This document shows, piece after piece, positions 20,205 to 30,568 of a stretch of 64,000 nt of DNA. Position 1 is the stretch's first letter. Each line of letters opens with the position of its first letter. The position numbers and the translations under genes were made by a program. The notes under the pieces were generated by a model. The model worked only from the letters and a program-made list of their open reading frames with translations. It did not search any database and was not told the origin of the DNA. The stretch is from Amphiura filiformis (Eukaryota > Echinodermata > Ophiuroidea > Amphilepidida > Amphiuridae): positions 24,492,893-24,556,892 of the forward strand of contig NC_092646.1 in assembly GCF_039555335.1 (NCBI RefSeq), written 5' to 3'.

Positions 20205-20572
20205 AGGCTTAATGTACGATTTCCTTCAAATTTTTAAATTTGTCATTATGTACTCAAAATACTGAAATAATACTAGTAATAATGATCGGGAATGGTTTCT
20301 GTCCATTTTGAGCTGAAACAACGAGGTAACGTGAAAGAAACACTGCTTGTTATTTTGGCCGTTTAACACGCAGTTCTATGGGCGGACATAAAGTCATAAT
20401 TTCTTGAATTATGACTTTATGTCGAACTTTGCTCTGTTTACCTACAAACACAACAAATTTGGCTGATTCCATTTAGGTGCAAGTTGTGACATGTGTAAAA
20501 AAAATCAGGTTTGAAAAAATTAACCAAATTCATATTAGGCCTATAAGATCGTACATTATGACTTTAAGGTCT
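20205..20572. mobile_element. foldback element with 17-bp central hairpin
   Basis: The centre (20385-20423) is a perfect 17-bp stem, GACATAAAGTCATAATT and its complement, with a 5-nt loop. The outer parts AATGTACGATTT (about 20211) and GATCGTACATTATGACTTTA (about 20548) are also inverted. A piece related to the right arm recurs at about 28320-28380. Confidence 0.6.
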
Positions 20573-20703
20573 TCATTTCTTTGATTTCTGTCTTTGATTA
20601 TTTTTTTGATTTCTTTTCTTGCTTTCTTTCTTAAATTTCTGTTTTTCTTTCTTAAATTTCGTTTTCTTTCTTTCTATTTCTCTTTCTTTCTATCTTTCTT
20701 GTT
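20573..20703. repeat. CTTT-rich simple sequence
   Basis: Imperfect TTTC/TTCT tract, likely a diverged relative of the longer CTTT microsatellite at 24406-24603. Confidence 0.8.
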
Positions 20704-20929
20704 CTCCTTCAATTTGATAATGGTGTGCAACTGTCATGAGCCCGGGGTCAAGAGACGAAGTCATTAAATGTAGGCCTACGATCGTTTTAATGTTTTTCAA
20801 CACTGCCTCATGCGGATTTTTGACATATTTATGTCTAAAAAATGTCAAAGCTTCACATGGAATCGGCCAACTTAATGGTTGGAATCACCGGAATAGACAG
20901 GGAAATCTTTCTTGTTTACGAATTGATCT

Positions 20930-22700
20930 ACAATAACGTGTTTAGTGATATAGGGCCGGTTTTGATTTTATTTTAAACTCCAGAATTCGTTATTTTTCCT
21001 GTTCACGCGCGCACATAATAGGTCGTCCGGGTCTTCCCTATCTAGGTATGGTTCTTTCTGGGTTTGCATATAGGCCCTACCACCAAATTCCAAGGCTTAT
21101 CATATCAAAACTACAATACAAAATACACACCCATCCGTCTTACACAACCCCCACACACCCCACCCAATCCTACAAACATACACGCGGTATTATAGATGTT
21201 GAGCGCAGAATGCGGAAAAATGCGTTTTGAGCTCACCATATAAAGCATCACAAAAGCGTCTCATCACATAAACTAACCAGCACACCCCTGTTGTACACTC
21301 ACCACACACCCGCCAAACAAATACTAAACACGCACATAAGCAATCTAGGCCTACATCATGGACTTTGAAGTATTTAAGCGCAGAATGTCGAAAATAAATT
21401 TGAAACTTTATAATAATGCCATATGATAACGATTTAGAGCTCACTGTAAATGTCATATCACAAAACATGACCGTCTCACCATAACAACTTATACATCCCT
21501 TTTCTTCTTTCTTTTTCTTTCTGCGTTTCTATCGTCTTTCGTGCACTCTGTTTTTCCCTTTATCCCCAATATAATTATACTTGAAGTATTTCACACACCC
21601 AGATTTGGAAAATTGGTTTTATTTTCTTTTTAAAATGCACATAATTATCATGATCATTTAGGCCTATATGGTCAAATCACAATTTTTAAAAGATTGTCAA
21701 GTTCAAATATTTATAATGTTCTTTCTTTATTTCTTTCATGAGGCCTATAAAAAAAAGTAAAACCCAAATCACGATAGGCCTATGCAAATGATTGACATAT
21801 ATGATTTATAATTATGCTGTATAATTAATCTGTATCTCGTCTGTCAATCATTGTCAAATCAATGGCGATGTTGATTAAAGGGCCTATTAACATATTTCGG
21901 TAAGTCATACAATTGTATAATACGCCGTGATTAGCCGCAAGCCGAAAACGGGAAGGTCAACTTGGCCATTAATGGTAAATTTTGCATAAATTAAAGGTCG
22001 CTAACCCCCTGATTGTCTTTTTTCTTTGCAAATTACTGATTTCTAGCAAACACCACACCTATATTTATTATAATATTAATCACGTACTTATTTATGAAAA
22101 AGGGTACAATCTAACTATTCTGATGATTGACAGCTATTTTGAATATATACCAATGGATAGGCCTAATCTACATGCGGCATTGCGCGGTGCTCCTTTATTA
22201 AAAGGGAAATCCCTGTTTGGACACGGTCAACATGGTCGAAGCGCTTATAAATAGGCCTAATTCTTTGTTGAATAATAGTATTTTCACGTCACGAATGCAA
22301 CATGGCATTCGCCTGTAGGCCTACATAATAACTTTAGAATGTAAATTTGATAATAACTAAATTATCAATTATCAGTTTCACCCGTAGGCCTATAGGCAGG
22401 GACAGATTTAAGCGGTGGTCCGGTGGCCCTGCGCCAGTGGATTTTGCATTGGGCCAGTATAACTTCCAACAATGCTGACCCGACAGGCCACTAGATATTT
22501 GAGCCTGATATAACAGTTCTCATATGAGACAAGATATAATCAGTGATTGACATAATTTGACACAGTTTCTGCTCCATTTGTCACCTGTGTGCAATTTATA
22601 GTTAGTTTCGTATATTAATTCTTATTCTTGCATTGAATGCAAATTGGAAATAATTATATGGCCGCTTCTTACAGACCCGTATACATTTTTCAAAGAGGAA
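20930..22700. other. no gene seen; diverged array unit and local duplication
   Basis: At 20930-21060 an old copy of the 22.7-26.1-kb array unit is recognisable (GTGTTTAGTGATATA, TTATTTTTCCTGTTCACGCG). At 21190-21475 a local duplication repeats GCGCAGAATG.CG and GAGCTCAC. The rest is AT-rich with many TAGGCCTA words. Confidence 0.5.
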
Positions 22701-22796
22701 AGTTTGAAAGTTAATTCGAGTAGGGTATGCAAATGTCTTCCAAATTCTACTAGGTGGAAAATTTTTAGCGTGTTTTTTTTCATTCTTTCTAAACTT

Positions 22797-23122
22797 TCAT
22801 GAACCGGTTAGCTATAGATGGGTCAAAATACTTCAAGCCAAAACCAAGCAGGAGCAGAAGGGGACATGAAAACCAGCTTGTTTTACATGAGACTCCTTAC
22901 ACTGACATCATGAAGCAGTCATTTTTCGCAGAGGCAATTGCAATTTGGAACAGTTTCCCTGTTGTGCCTGTACCCGACGACGACGACGACAGTAAAAGTT
23001 TGACCAGCCAGAAGCCCCAACTTAATTTATGACTAGACAGACCCAGCCAGCACTCAAGTCAACCTCCAGTGATACTCCCGTGTGGAAGTGCTATGGAGGA
23101 AGTTTCAACGAGGTAACGAGGT
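22797..23122 (+). pseudogene. LINE 3' fragment (RT C-terminal tail)
   Basis: The frame 22799-23032 reads RRGHENQLVLHETPYTDIMK then QSFFAEAIAIWNSFP, the C-terminal 'RGH...SFF.RAI..WNSLP' signature of many non-LTR retrotransposon ORFs, and ends after an Asp run. It is a severely 5'-truncated copy inserted between CTTTCTAAAC and AAATACTATCC of an array unit. Whether it belongs to the element type at 0.5-3.1 kb cannot be told. Confidence 0.7.
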
Positions 23123-23199
23123 AAATACTATCCCTATACTCCAACATGTTCAGCATTCAAACATGTTTACAAAGTGATTGCATTATATAATGCGTTATA

Positions 23200-24077
23200 C
23201 AGCCTGTCTCAAAAAAAAATTGTGCAAGTGAAAAGCACCCTCTTTGGTGATTAGAAAATACCGTTGTGACATGATGCTTACATCAACGTCAAGGGCACAG
23301 TCTTAGCTCTCAAATACCGTTTGTTCTGTTCAATTTGCTCTTTTTAATCTCGAGATATGTTTAGTTAAGAACGAGAGGGTAAAATCACAATTGTACCACT
23401 TTTTCTAGGGAATAGGGCTGTACATGTAAATCAATGATAGCTGATGTTGATGCGTCTAATGCACTCCCCCTTCGGGGCTCGTGCATTAGACGCATCAACA
23501 CCAGCTCGCGTGCATTATTTTGTCTAATGTCATTAATTTGTCAAATTTCATGAACTTGTCAAAGTTCATTAACCTATAAGTGTGTAATATTTGTTTGTCT
23601 TTTAACATGTCTTGAATGACAAAAACGAACAGTATTTACCATGGTAAAATCATTGACATGCACATGTATTTAATTTTACAGCAGAATGTGAAATATTTAT
23701 TTATCGTTTAATGTCGTAAGTGGAAAAAGAGAATCATTATACCTTTATCATGATAAAACATTAAAAACAAATTTGTATTGTTGTGTAATTGATGCATTCC
23801 ATTGATTTCACGAAGGAACTCTTGATAAACTTGATGCTATCATTGATTTATAATGTACAGCCCTCTTCCCTAGTAAAAGTGGCACAATTGTGATTTTACC
23901 CTTTCGTTGTTAAGTAAGCATATCTCGAGATTAAAACAAGCAAATCGAACAGACTAAACGGCATTTGAGAGCTAAGACTATGCCCTTGACGTTGATGTAA
24001 GCATTATGTCACAACGGTATTTTCTAATTGCCACAGAGGGCGCTTTTCACTTGCACAACTTTTTTTGAGACAGGCTG
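23200..24077. mobile_element. Tc1/mariner-like MITE with about 200-bp TIRs
   Basis: Ends CAGCCTGTCTCAAAAAAA and TTTTTTGAGACAGGCTG are flanked by TA on both sides (23198-23199 and 24078-24079). Inverted similarity runs about 220 bp inward (AAATACCGTTGTGACAT, CTCGAGATAT, GGGCTGTACAT). TA duplication and end sequence fit Tc1/mariner. No transposase ORF. It splits an array unit between TGCGTTA and GTGATAATATA. Confidence 0.85.
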
Positions 24078-24405
24078 TAGTGATAATATATATTTCATTT
24101 TAAACTTCATAACTTGTTATTTTTCCTGTTCACGCGCCCACATAGGTCTTCCATATCTGGGTATATCAAATACCCAGATTTGGAAGCACAGAAGTTGGTC
24201 GTTTTATGCCGTGTGCATGGTCAGGCTGTAGACTGTATAATAGCATCCTTTAATTAGATAATTAATTAAGATCTTTGTAAAGGGATGATTTTCTTTTTTT
24301 TCAAATAAGAAAATAAAATATATTTCTTTCTTATTTGTTTTCTCTCTTTCAGTGACTTTCTTTAAATTTTATTCCACATTTTTGTCTTTTTTAGCCTGTA
24401 TTTTC

Positions 24406-24417
24406 TTTCTTTCTTTC

Positions 24418-24457
<40 letters not shown>

Positions 24458-24478
24458 TTTTTTTTTCTTTCTTTCTTT

Positions 24479-24570
<92 letters not shown>

Positions 24571-24572
24571 TT

Positions 24573-24603
<31 letters not shown>
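24406..24603. repeat. (CTTT)n microsatellite
   Basis: About 200 bp of nearly pure CTTT units with a few T-rich interruptions, inside one array unit. The long Lys/Glu/Arg and Phe/Leu/Ser frames over it are artefacts. Confidence 0.97.
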
Positions 24604-24857
24604 ACACTACCCTCAATATACTCAAACATGTTCAACATTTAAACATGTTTAAAAAAGTGATTGCAATAATGTGTTTAGCGATATATTTAATTTTAAACAT
24701 CATATATTATAACTCGTTATTTTTCCTGTTCACGCTCTCATAGGTCTTCCATATCTGGGTATATCAAATACCCAGATTTGGAAGCATAGAAGTGGGTCGT
24801 TTTATGCCGTGTGCATGGCCAGGCTGTAGACTGCATGCCCTATAATAGCATCCATAA

Positions 24858-25467
24858 GGCTGAGCTCACATAGAAGTATACGGTATACGGTATTCGCTAT
24901 ACGAAATACGCTCATTCGTTCAGGCTGAGTTCATATAGGAGTATACTATGTGAACTCAGCCTGGTCGAATGAGCGTATTTCGTATAGCGAATAGCGAGTA
25001 TGTCAGTTTACCCATTTTCTTCGTCTTATCAAATGCTTGTAACTTTACTTCTTGAGGTCACATTGCATTCAATGAGGTGTCATAATGTGCAGAATTAGAT
25101 AGTGCATCTATTACAAAAATGAATTTGCCCACATATGGTTTAGGTTTTAAAAATTTGGACGGTATACGCATGCACTAAAATCGAACATGCGCGATTCCCA
25201 CTATACTATACTAAACGCAGGTATACGGCCTTTTCGAATAGCTCTTATGTCAGTGACCCGGTACTATGAAATTACCTTGCTCGATTTAATCTATACGCGT
25301 GCACCTGCAAAACGTGCATCGTATACCCGAATAGTATACTTCTATGCGATCGTAGCCTTATGTGACCCGGTACTATGATATTGCCTTGCTCGATTTAACT
25401 ATATACGCGTGCACCTGTAAAACGTGCACCGTATACCCGAATAGTATACTTCTATGTGAACGCAGCC
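24858..25467. mobile_element. Harbinger-like MITE
   Basis: The left end GGCTGAGCTCACATAGAAG mirrors the right end CTTCTATGTGAACGCAGCC, and TAA flanks both sides (24855-24857 and 25468-25470), matching PIF/Harbinger TWA target preference. Internally, a palindrome occupies 24858-24965 and a roughly 110-bp tandem duplication lies at about 25250-25467. It splits an array unit after AATAGCATCC. Confidence 0.8.
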
Positions 25468-26221
25468 TAAGGGGATGACTGTATTTTTCAAATTAAAAAA
25501 TAAAATATATTTCTTTCTTATTTATTTTCTCTCTTTCAGTGACTTTCTTTTACTTTTAGTCCACATTTTTAACAAAACATTGCTTTGTCTTTTTTTTTCC
25601 TTTCTTTCTAAATACTATCCTTCAATATACTCAAACATGTTCAGCATTCAAACATGTTTACAAAGTGATTGCATTATATAATGCGTTTAGTGATAATATA
25701 TATATTTCATTTTAAACTTCATAACTCATTATTTTTCCTGTTCACGCGCCCACATAGGTCTTCCATATCTGGGTATATCAAATACCCAGATTTGGAAGCA
25801 CAGAAGTTGGTAGTTTTATGCCGTGTGCATGGTCAGGCTGTATACTGTATAATAGCATCCTTTAATTAGATAATTAATTAACATCTTTGTAAAGGGTGAC
25901 TTTCTTTTCAAATTAGAAAATTAAATTATATTTCTTTCTTATTTGTTTTCTCTCTCTCAGTGACTTTCTTTTAATTTTATTCCACATTTTTTGACAAAAC
26001 ATTGCTTTGTCTTTTTTCGCGTGTTTTTTCGTTCTTTCTAAACACTATCCCTCAATATACTATCAAATTTGCAAATTAGAAAATTATATTTCTTTCTTAT
26101 TTGTTTTTTTCTCTTTCAGTGACTTTCTTTTAATTTTATTCCATATGTTTTAACAAAACATTGTTTTGTCTTTTTAGCATGGATGTTATGAGTTATTGTA
26201 TAAATATTAAACAGTTTTGAA

Positions 26222-26398
26222 CTGATTTTCTTTCTTTCATTTGTTTTTCTTCCTTTCTTTTCATCTAAAATCGGACTAATTATATTTTCAAGGGCGGATT
26301 CGTTTGTTTCCTTTCTTTTCATCTAAAATCGGGCTAATTGTTATATTTTGAAGGGCGGATTCGTTTGTTTCCTTTCTTTTCATCTAAAATCGGCATAT
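26222..26398 (+). repeat. 68-bp tandem repeat, about 2.5 copies
   Basis: CCTTTCTTTTCATCTAAAAT recurs at about 26252, 26309 and 26370, each preceded by GGCGGATTCGTTTG in the last two. Confidence 0.85.
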
Positions 26399-26399
26399 A

Positions 26400-27174
26400 A
26401 GACTGAATGGACAGGGCAGGGAACCCATCTTTTTTTTTATTCCGCAAGTTTCTTTCTTCCTTCCTTCCTTCCTTCCTTCTTTTTTTTTTCCTCAATATAC
26501 TCAAACATGTTAAACAAGTTTAGTGATATAGGGGCTTAGAAGTGTGATTTCATTTTAAACTTTTTTTTAAATCTTTCGACAGCCATGGTGTTACCGTGTT
26601 ACTATCTATGATTTATTAAACATTTTCATACAAATGAAAGATGGCTGATTTAAAAAAAAATTATCAATGATAAGAATCTGGTTATATTCTAGAATCCATT
26701 GATTTTATATATATTATACAGATTCCATTGATTAATAATAGCACACCAGTCAATGATTAATACCAAAGAATTCAATATCCTAGCCATTCAGCTATTGTTC
26801 CTATTATATAACGTGACATTGCGCTAATCACCTTGTCAAGTGGACAATTGTTATGATATCCTTTCCTGTATCGTTTATCATTATTTTATTATTATAACCA
26901 ATATAGTTCCCCAAAATGGTACTAATTTTGTTAGATGAACAACTAAGTAAATAATAATAAATCAATAAATGATAAAATATGTTATGATAATAAATAAATA
27001 AACAGCCTATAAATAGATAAAAGATACATTATAAATACATAATTAGAAGAAAGAGAATAATAATAGGCCCTATAAACAAATTAAATTCTCCAATGTGACT
27101 TTTATTATAATACAAATAGTCCGGCTAATATCAATAATAAAACCACAGTATATTTATAATAATATTAATAACAC
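26400..27174. other. no gene seen
   Basis: AT-rich DNA with a CCTT run near 26455-26478, a late fragment of the array unit (CTCAATATACTCAAACATGTT, about 26490), and a GATTCCATTGATT inverted/direct repeat near 26690-26735. Confidence 0.4.
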
Positions 27175-27299
27175 TAATAATAATAATAATAATATAATAA
27201 TAATAATAATAATAATAAGAAGAAGAATAAAAAATAATAATAATAATAATAATAATAATAGGGCCTAATAATAAATAATAATAATAATAATAATAACAC

Positions 27300-27350
<51 letters not shown>
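27175..27350. repeat. (AAT)n microsatellite
   Basis: Long AAT/ATA runs with short interruptions. Confidence 0.97.
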
Positions 27351-27353
<3 letters not shown>

Positions 27354-27514
27354 AAATATACAATTCTGATGATAGAAAGCAAAATTAAATCTTCAGAGCA
27401 ATAATTTCCTCCGTTTTGACAGTTGTAGGCCTATATACCGTCCGCGTCCGTAATCATCCCATCATGATGCAATTTAGTTTTACGTGTTGACTTCGCTCCA
27501 TACGTTCATGCTCA

Positions 27515-27760
27515 TTTCAAGGAAATTCCTAGTTTGCGCAGGCTGCTCAAACTCGGAAATTCGGCTGTTTGAGCATGCGCATATCAAAGAAATTCCCAGT
27601 TTGCGCACGCTGCTCAAAATCGGAAATTCGGCTGCGCAAACTAGGGAATTCGTTCAAATGCGCATCTTAATTAATTACGTGCGCAAAGTCGAGATATCAC
27701 TGAAATGAGCATGCGCAAAGTCGAGAAATCACTACTATGCGCATGCGCAAAACGGTGCGT
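27515..27760. repeat. GTTTGCGCA repeat cluster 2 with NRF1-like palindromes
   Basis: The same family as 18785-19075: AGTTTGCGCA, CTCAAACTCGGAAATTCGG and GCATGCGCAAA in both orientations. TGCGCATGCGCA at about 27738 equals the NRF1 consensus palindrome; GAGCATGCGCA occurs twice more. Confidence 0.7.
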
Positions 27761-27835
27761 CCTTTCTTGATATCCGGGGTCTCACAGCAGCTAATAAGTT
27801 TTACAGCACAATGTCATTTCACGACGTTTTTACAT

Positions 27836-28265
27836 ATTTTCCCCGCGGCTTCTTGGCATCTCTCAATTCAATTATAGTCCTAGGCCTACTCCTAATTCTT
27901 TTCAAGTAGTTCTTTCAAGCCATTGTTTCAGACGAAGATATGCCTACTCCTAATTCTTTTCAAGTAGTTCTTTCAAGCTATTGTTTCAGACGAAGATAGG
28001 CCTCGGGATAGGCCTACCCCGAGGCCTACTCTTAATTCTTTTCAAGTAGTTTTTTCAAGCCATTGTTTCAGACGAAGATATGAAATCGATGATATTCCGC
28101 GGTATCTTTTGAAGTATGGCGGCACGGGCCTAATATCATGATGACAATGGCAGTGGCACCTTATTCAATAACTTATATAATTTAAAGTTGTTCTTTCAAG
28201 TTATTGTTTATCTTTTGAAGAATGGTGAGTCAATTACCCGACAAGTGGATTAGATGGATTAGGCT
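27836..28265 (+). repeat. duplicate of the gene 2 upstream region
   Basis: Matches 29752-30057 in order: CCGCGGCTTCT.GGCATCTCT, TAATTCTTTTCAAGTAGTTC, CATTGTTTCAGACGAAGATA, TATTCCGCGGTATCTTTTGA, CACGGGCCTAATATCATGAT and AAGTGGATTAGATGGATTAG. In this copy the AAGTAGTTC...GAAGATA block is expanded to three tandem units (about 27887-28080). Confidence 0.88.
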
Positions 28266-28669
28266 AAAAATAAGGCTGAAAGTTGGGAGATGTGTAAATA
28301 TTACAAATATGAAATATGCCAAAAAAATGAGGTTTGAAAAAAATTGACAAATTCATTTTAAAAGATCGTACGACTTTAAAACAAACACAAAAACTCCATG
28401 CAAAAGGTGTCTCCAATTAAGGTTCCAGTATTTAGGCCTATGAACACTCCATACATTAAAACTGTATTTAATTCCTGATGAAATAAAAGTTGAAACATGA
28501 TTAACTTGCGTAATTTCGTTGAATCATTAACATATATATTTATTATACTCGTATATTAATTTTTTGAAATTTATTTTTTAAAAAAACCAAACATATTTGG
28601 GCTGACCCCCGGTGGAGAATTTGTTGTTACTCCTCGATGAGACATGTTTTTTAATCGTAAAGTTCTCTA

Positions 28670-28712
28670 TTTTCAACATTTTGTGTGTGTGTGTGTGGGG
28701 GGGGGGGGGGAT
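28670..28712. repeat. (GT)n-(G)n simple repeat
   Basis: TG dinucleotide run followed by a 13-G run. Confidence 0.9.
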
Positions 28713-28887
28713 ACGGTATGTTAAACAAATTTTGGTAAATATAAGTCCACATTTTGACGTTTTATAGCACTTCATAATGATGTTAATTTTCCTTCAGTAA
28801 CTGTGACCAGAGAAGATCTCTGCTGTGTGACAATGTTTTTCCATCCTTAACATCATTTTTTTCTGGACTCAGATTGAACAATTTTAT

Positions 28888-29190
28888 TAATGAAATCTGA
28901 ACTTAAAATGAATATGAAATTTTAGGAAAATAATTTTTTGATGTATAATAGTAGCCTTGAATGTTCTTTAAACTATTAAAACCAAAAGGAGCTGTCTTGG
29001 GGTCACTATGTTTGAAATAAAAAAATCAGTGTAATTAACAAAAGGGGTAGCTTCGGAAATGGTCAAAAATGGCATTTTGCCGGATTTAATTAAAAATTCA
29101 TAATTAAAAAAGTAAATGAGATATTTCAATTTTACTTTATGATTTTGAAGGCATTAGTCAGGTTATATAAAGTAGTGCAAACAAATGGGT
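28888..29190 (+). repeat. dispersed repeat family A, copy 2
   Basis: Partner of 17824-18130 (same landmarks, same orientation), with one arm of TAGCTTCGGAAAT only. Confidence 0.85.
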
Positions 29191-29237
29191 TCAAATTTGA
29201 TTGCAAAGGTGGTTTCTAGAAAACGGGTAAATTTATT

Positions 29238-29450
29238 TTGTTGCAAAAGCCCTTACATCCACAAAAGGCGTGATATCAAATAAATAATAAAATAAATGAA
29301 GGCTTGAAAATTGTAACAAACATATTCTTTTAGTTTATCCGTCAACACTTTATCCAAAATCAAATTGAATCAAATCGAACAAGAAATATACTTGCACAAT
29401 TTAAAAAGCTGTTTTTCTCAAAAAGTGGGTGTAAGGGCTTTTGCAACAAA
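29238..29450. repeat. inverted repeat around TTGTTGCAAAAGCCCTTACA
   Basis: TTGTTGCAAAAGCCCTTACA at about 29239 is matched by TGTAAGGGCTTTTGCAACAA at about 29430, giving arms of about 20 bp separated by about 170 bp. Confidence 0.85.
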
Positions 29451-29751
29451 TCTCTTCATATGTTGCATTCAATAACTTTTACTGTCGCTAATTATATAAA
29501 CACTTAAATGACCATTTTACTATTGAACAATTTAATTTTAATAAACATCAGTATAATTTTGAGTTCAACGGAATGCGTTCATCATGATTAATATATTTTT
29601 ATTTATCAAAATTCGACTATGGCATAGTCTACGTTCCTATAGAGTTCAAATGTTCAACATAAATGGATATATTATTAACAGTACAAAATGATATGACATT
29701 CGATGTCATGACCTTTTTACATATTTTTCACCTGTTGTTTTAGAGCTTTTT

Positions 29752-30057
29752 AGCCGACCCGCGGCTTCTAGGCATCTCTCAATTCAATTATAGTCCCGGG
29801 CCTACTCCTAATTCTTTTCAAGTAGTTCTTTCAAGCCATTGTTTCAGACGAAGATATGAAATCGATGAGATATTCCGCGGTATCTTTTGAAGTGTGGCGG
29901 CACGGGCCTAATATCATGATGACAATGGCACCTTATTGAATAGCTCTATAATTCTTTTAAAGATGTTCTTTCAAGTTATTGTTTATCTTTTTAAGAATAA
30001 CGAGTAAATTACCCAACAAGTGGATTAGATGGATTAGGCGTAGAAGATAGAGGATTA
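29752..30057 (+). repeat. gene 2 upstream region, single-unit copy
   Basis: Partner of 27836-28265. It keeps one AAGTAGTTC...GAAGATA unit and lies 350-650 bp before the gene 2 start codon, so the duplication may have copied promoter DNA. Confidence 0.85.
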
Positions 30058-30127
30058 GACCTATGGCGTACGAATGGTTCACACGAAGATTTTCATTGGT
30101 CGGCGAATCTAGAAGGGAATCGCAAGT

Positions 30128-30291
30128 ATGCAAATTTAGTGCTTTGTGTTATTTGATTGGTGGGTTTATCGATTGTGGCACTGAACTTCACGTGATAAGA
30201 ATTAGCTATAGAAATTCGTAGTTTCTTCTATTATCTTTATAACCATCCATTCTTGTCAGTTTAATTGTCAGTTGTCACTCCGCATTTGCAT
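30128..30291 (+). promoter_or_regulatory. candidate promoter with two octamer motifs (gene 2)
   Basis: ATGCAAAT (30128-30135) and its reverse complement ATTTGCAT (30284-30291) are exact POU octamers lying 115-280 bp before the ATG. TTTATAACC at about 30236 could act as a weak TATA-like box. Function is inferred only from position and consensus. Confidence 0.35.
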
Positions 30292-30405
30292 CTCGTTCAG
30301 TTCACCACGTTAAAATATTTGGCTTCTAATTTTGAAAATCGCATTTTATATCATCGTCTGATTTACTAGTTCTGCCAACTTGCATCGATATTATAACAAC
30401 TCATC

Positions 30406-30568
30406 ATGGATTTTGCCACTGCTGATCGTTACGACTTCTCCAATCTGGTGTGGTTCAACAGACAAGCTTTCGAAACTGACTCATCTACATCTTCATTCGA
30501 GATGAAAAGCAAAACGACAGATGATGTTTGGCTTGAACTTAAGGAAGAGCTGCAGTTAGACAGAAATG
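30406..30568 (+). CDS. gene 2 exon 1
   Basis: The ATG at 30406 sits in ATCATGG context. 54 codons plus 1 nt, donor AATG/gtaggt at 30569. Encodes the aromatic-rich start and the LELKEELQLD helix-like segment. Confidence 0.65.

Larger units (their letters stand above)
22740..26130 (+). repeat. tandem array of a roughly 400-600 bp unit
   Basis: The unit reads, in order, TTTCTTTCTTATTTGTTTTC, CAGTGACTTTCTTT, CTTTCTAAA.ACTATCC, CAATATACTCAAACATGTTC, TTTTTCCTGTTCACG, CATATCTGGGTATATCAAAT, GCCGTGTGCATGG and AATAGCATCC. The TTATTTTTCCTGTTCACG landmark occurs at about 24117, 24718 and 25731. Copies are interrupted by the LINE fragment, two MITEs and a CTTT expansion listed below. Confidence 0.85.

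Noticed and set aside
24352..24642. Long Phe/Leu/Ser frame and its Lys/Glu/Arg complement over the CTTT tract
   Set aside because: Pure consequence of a tetranucleotide microsatellite; no start context or domain.
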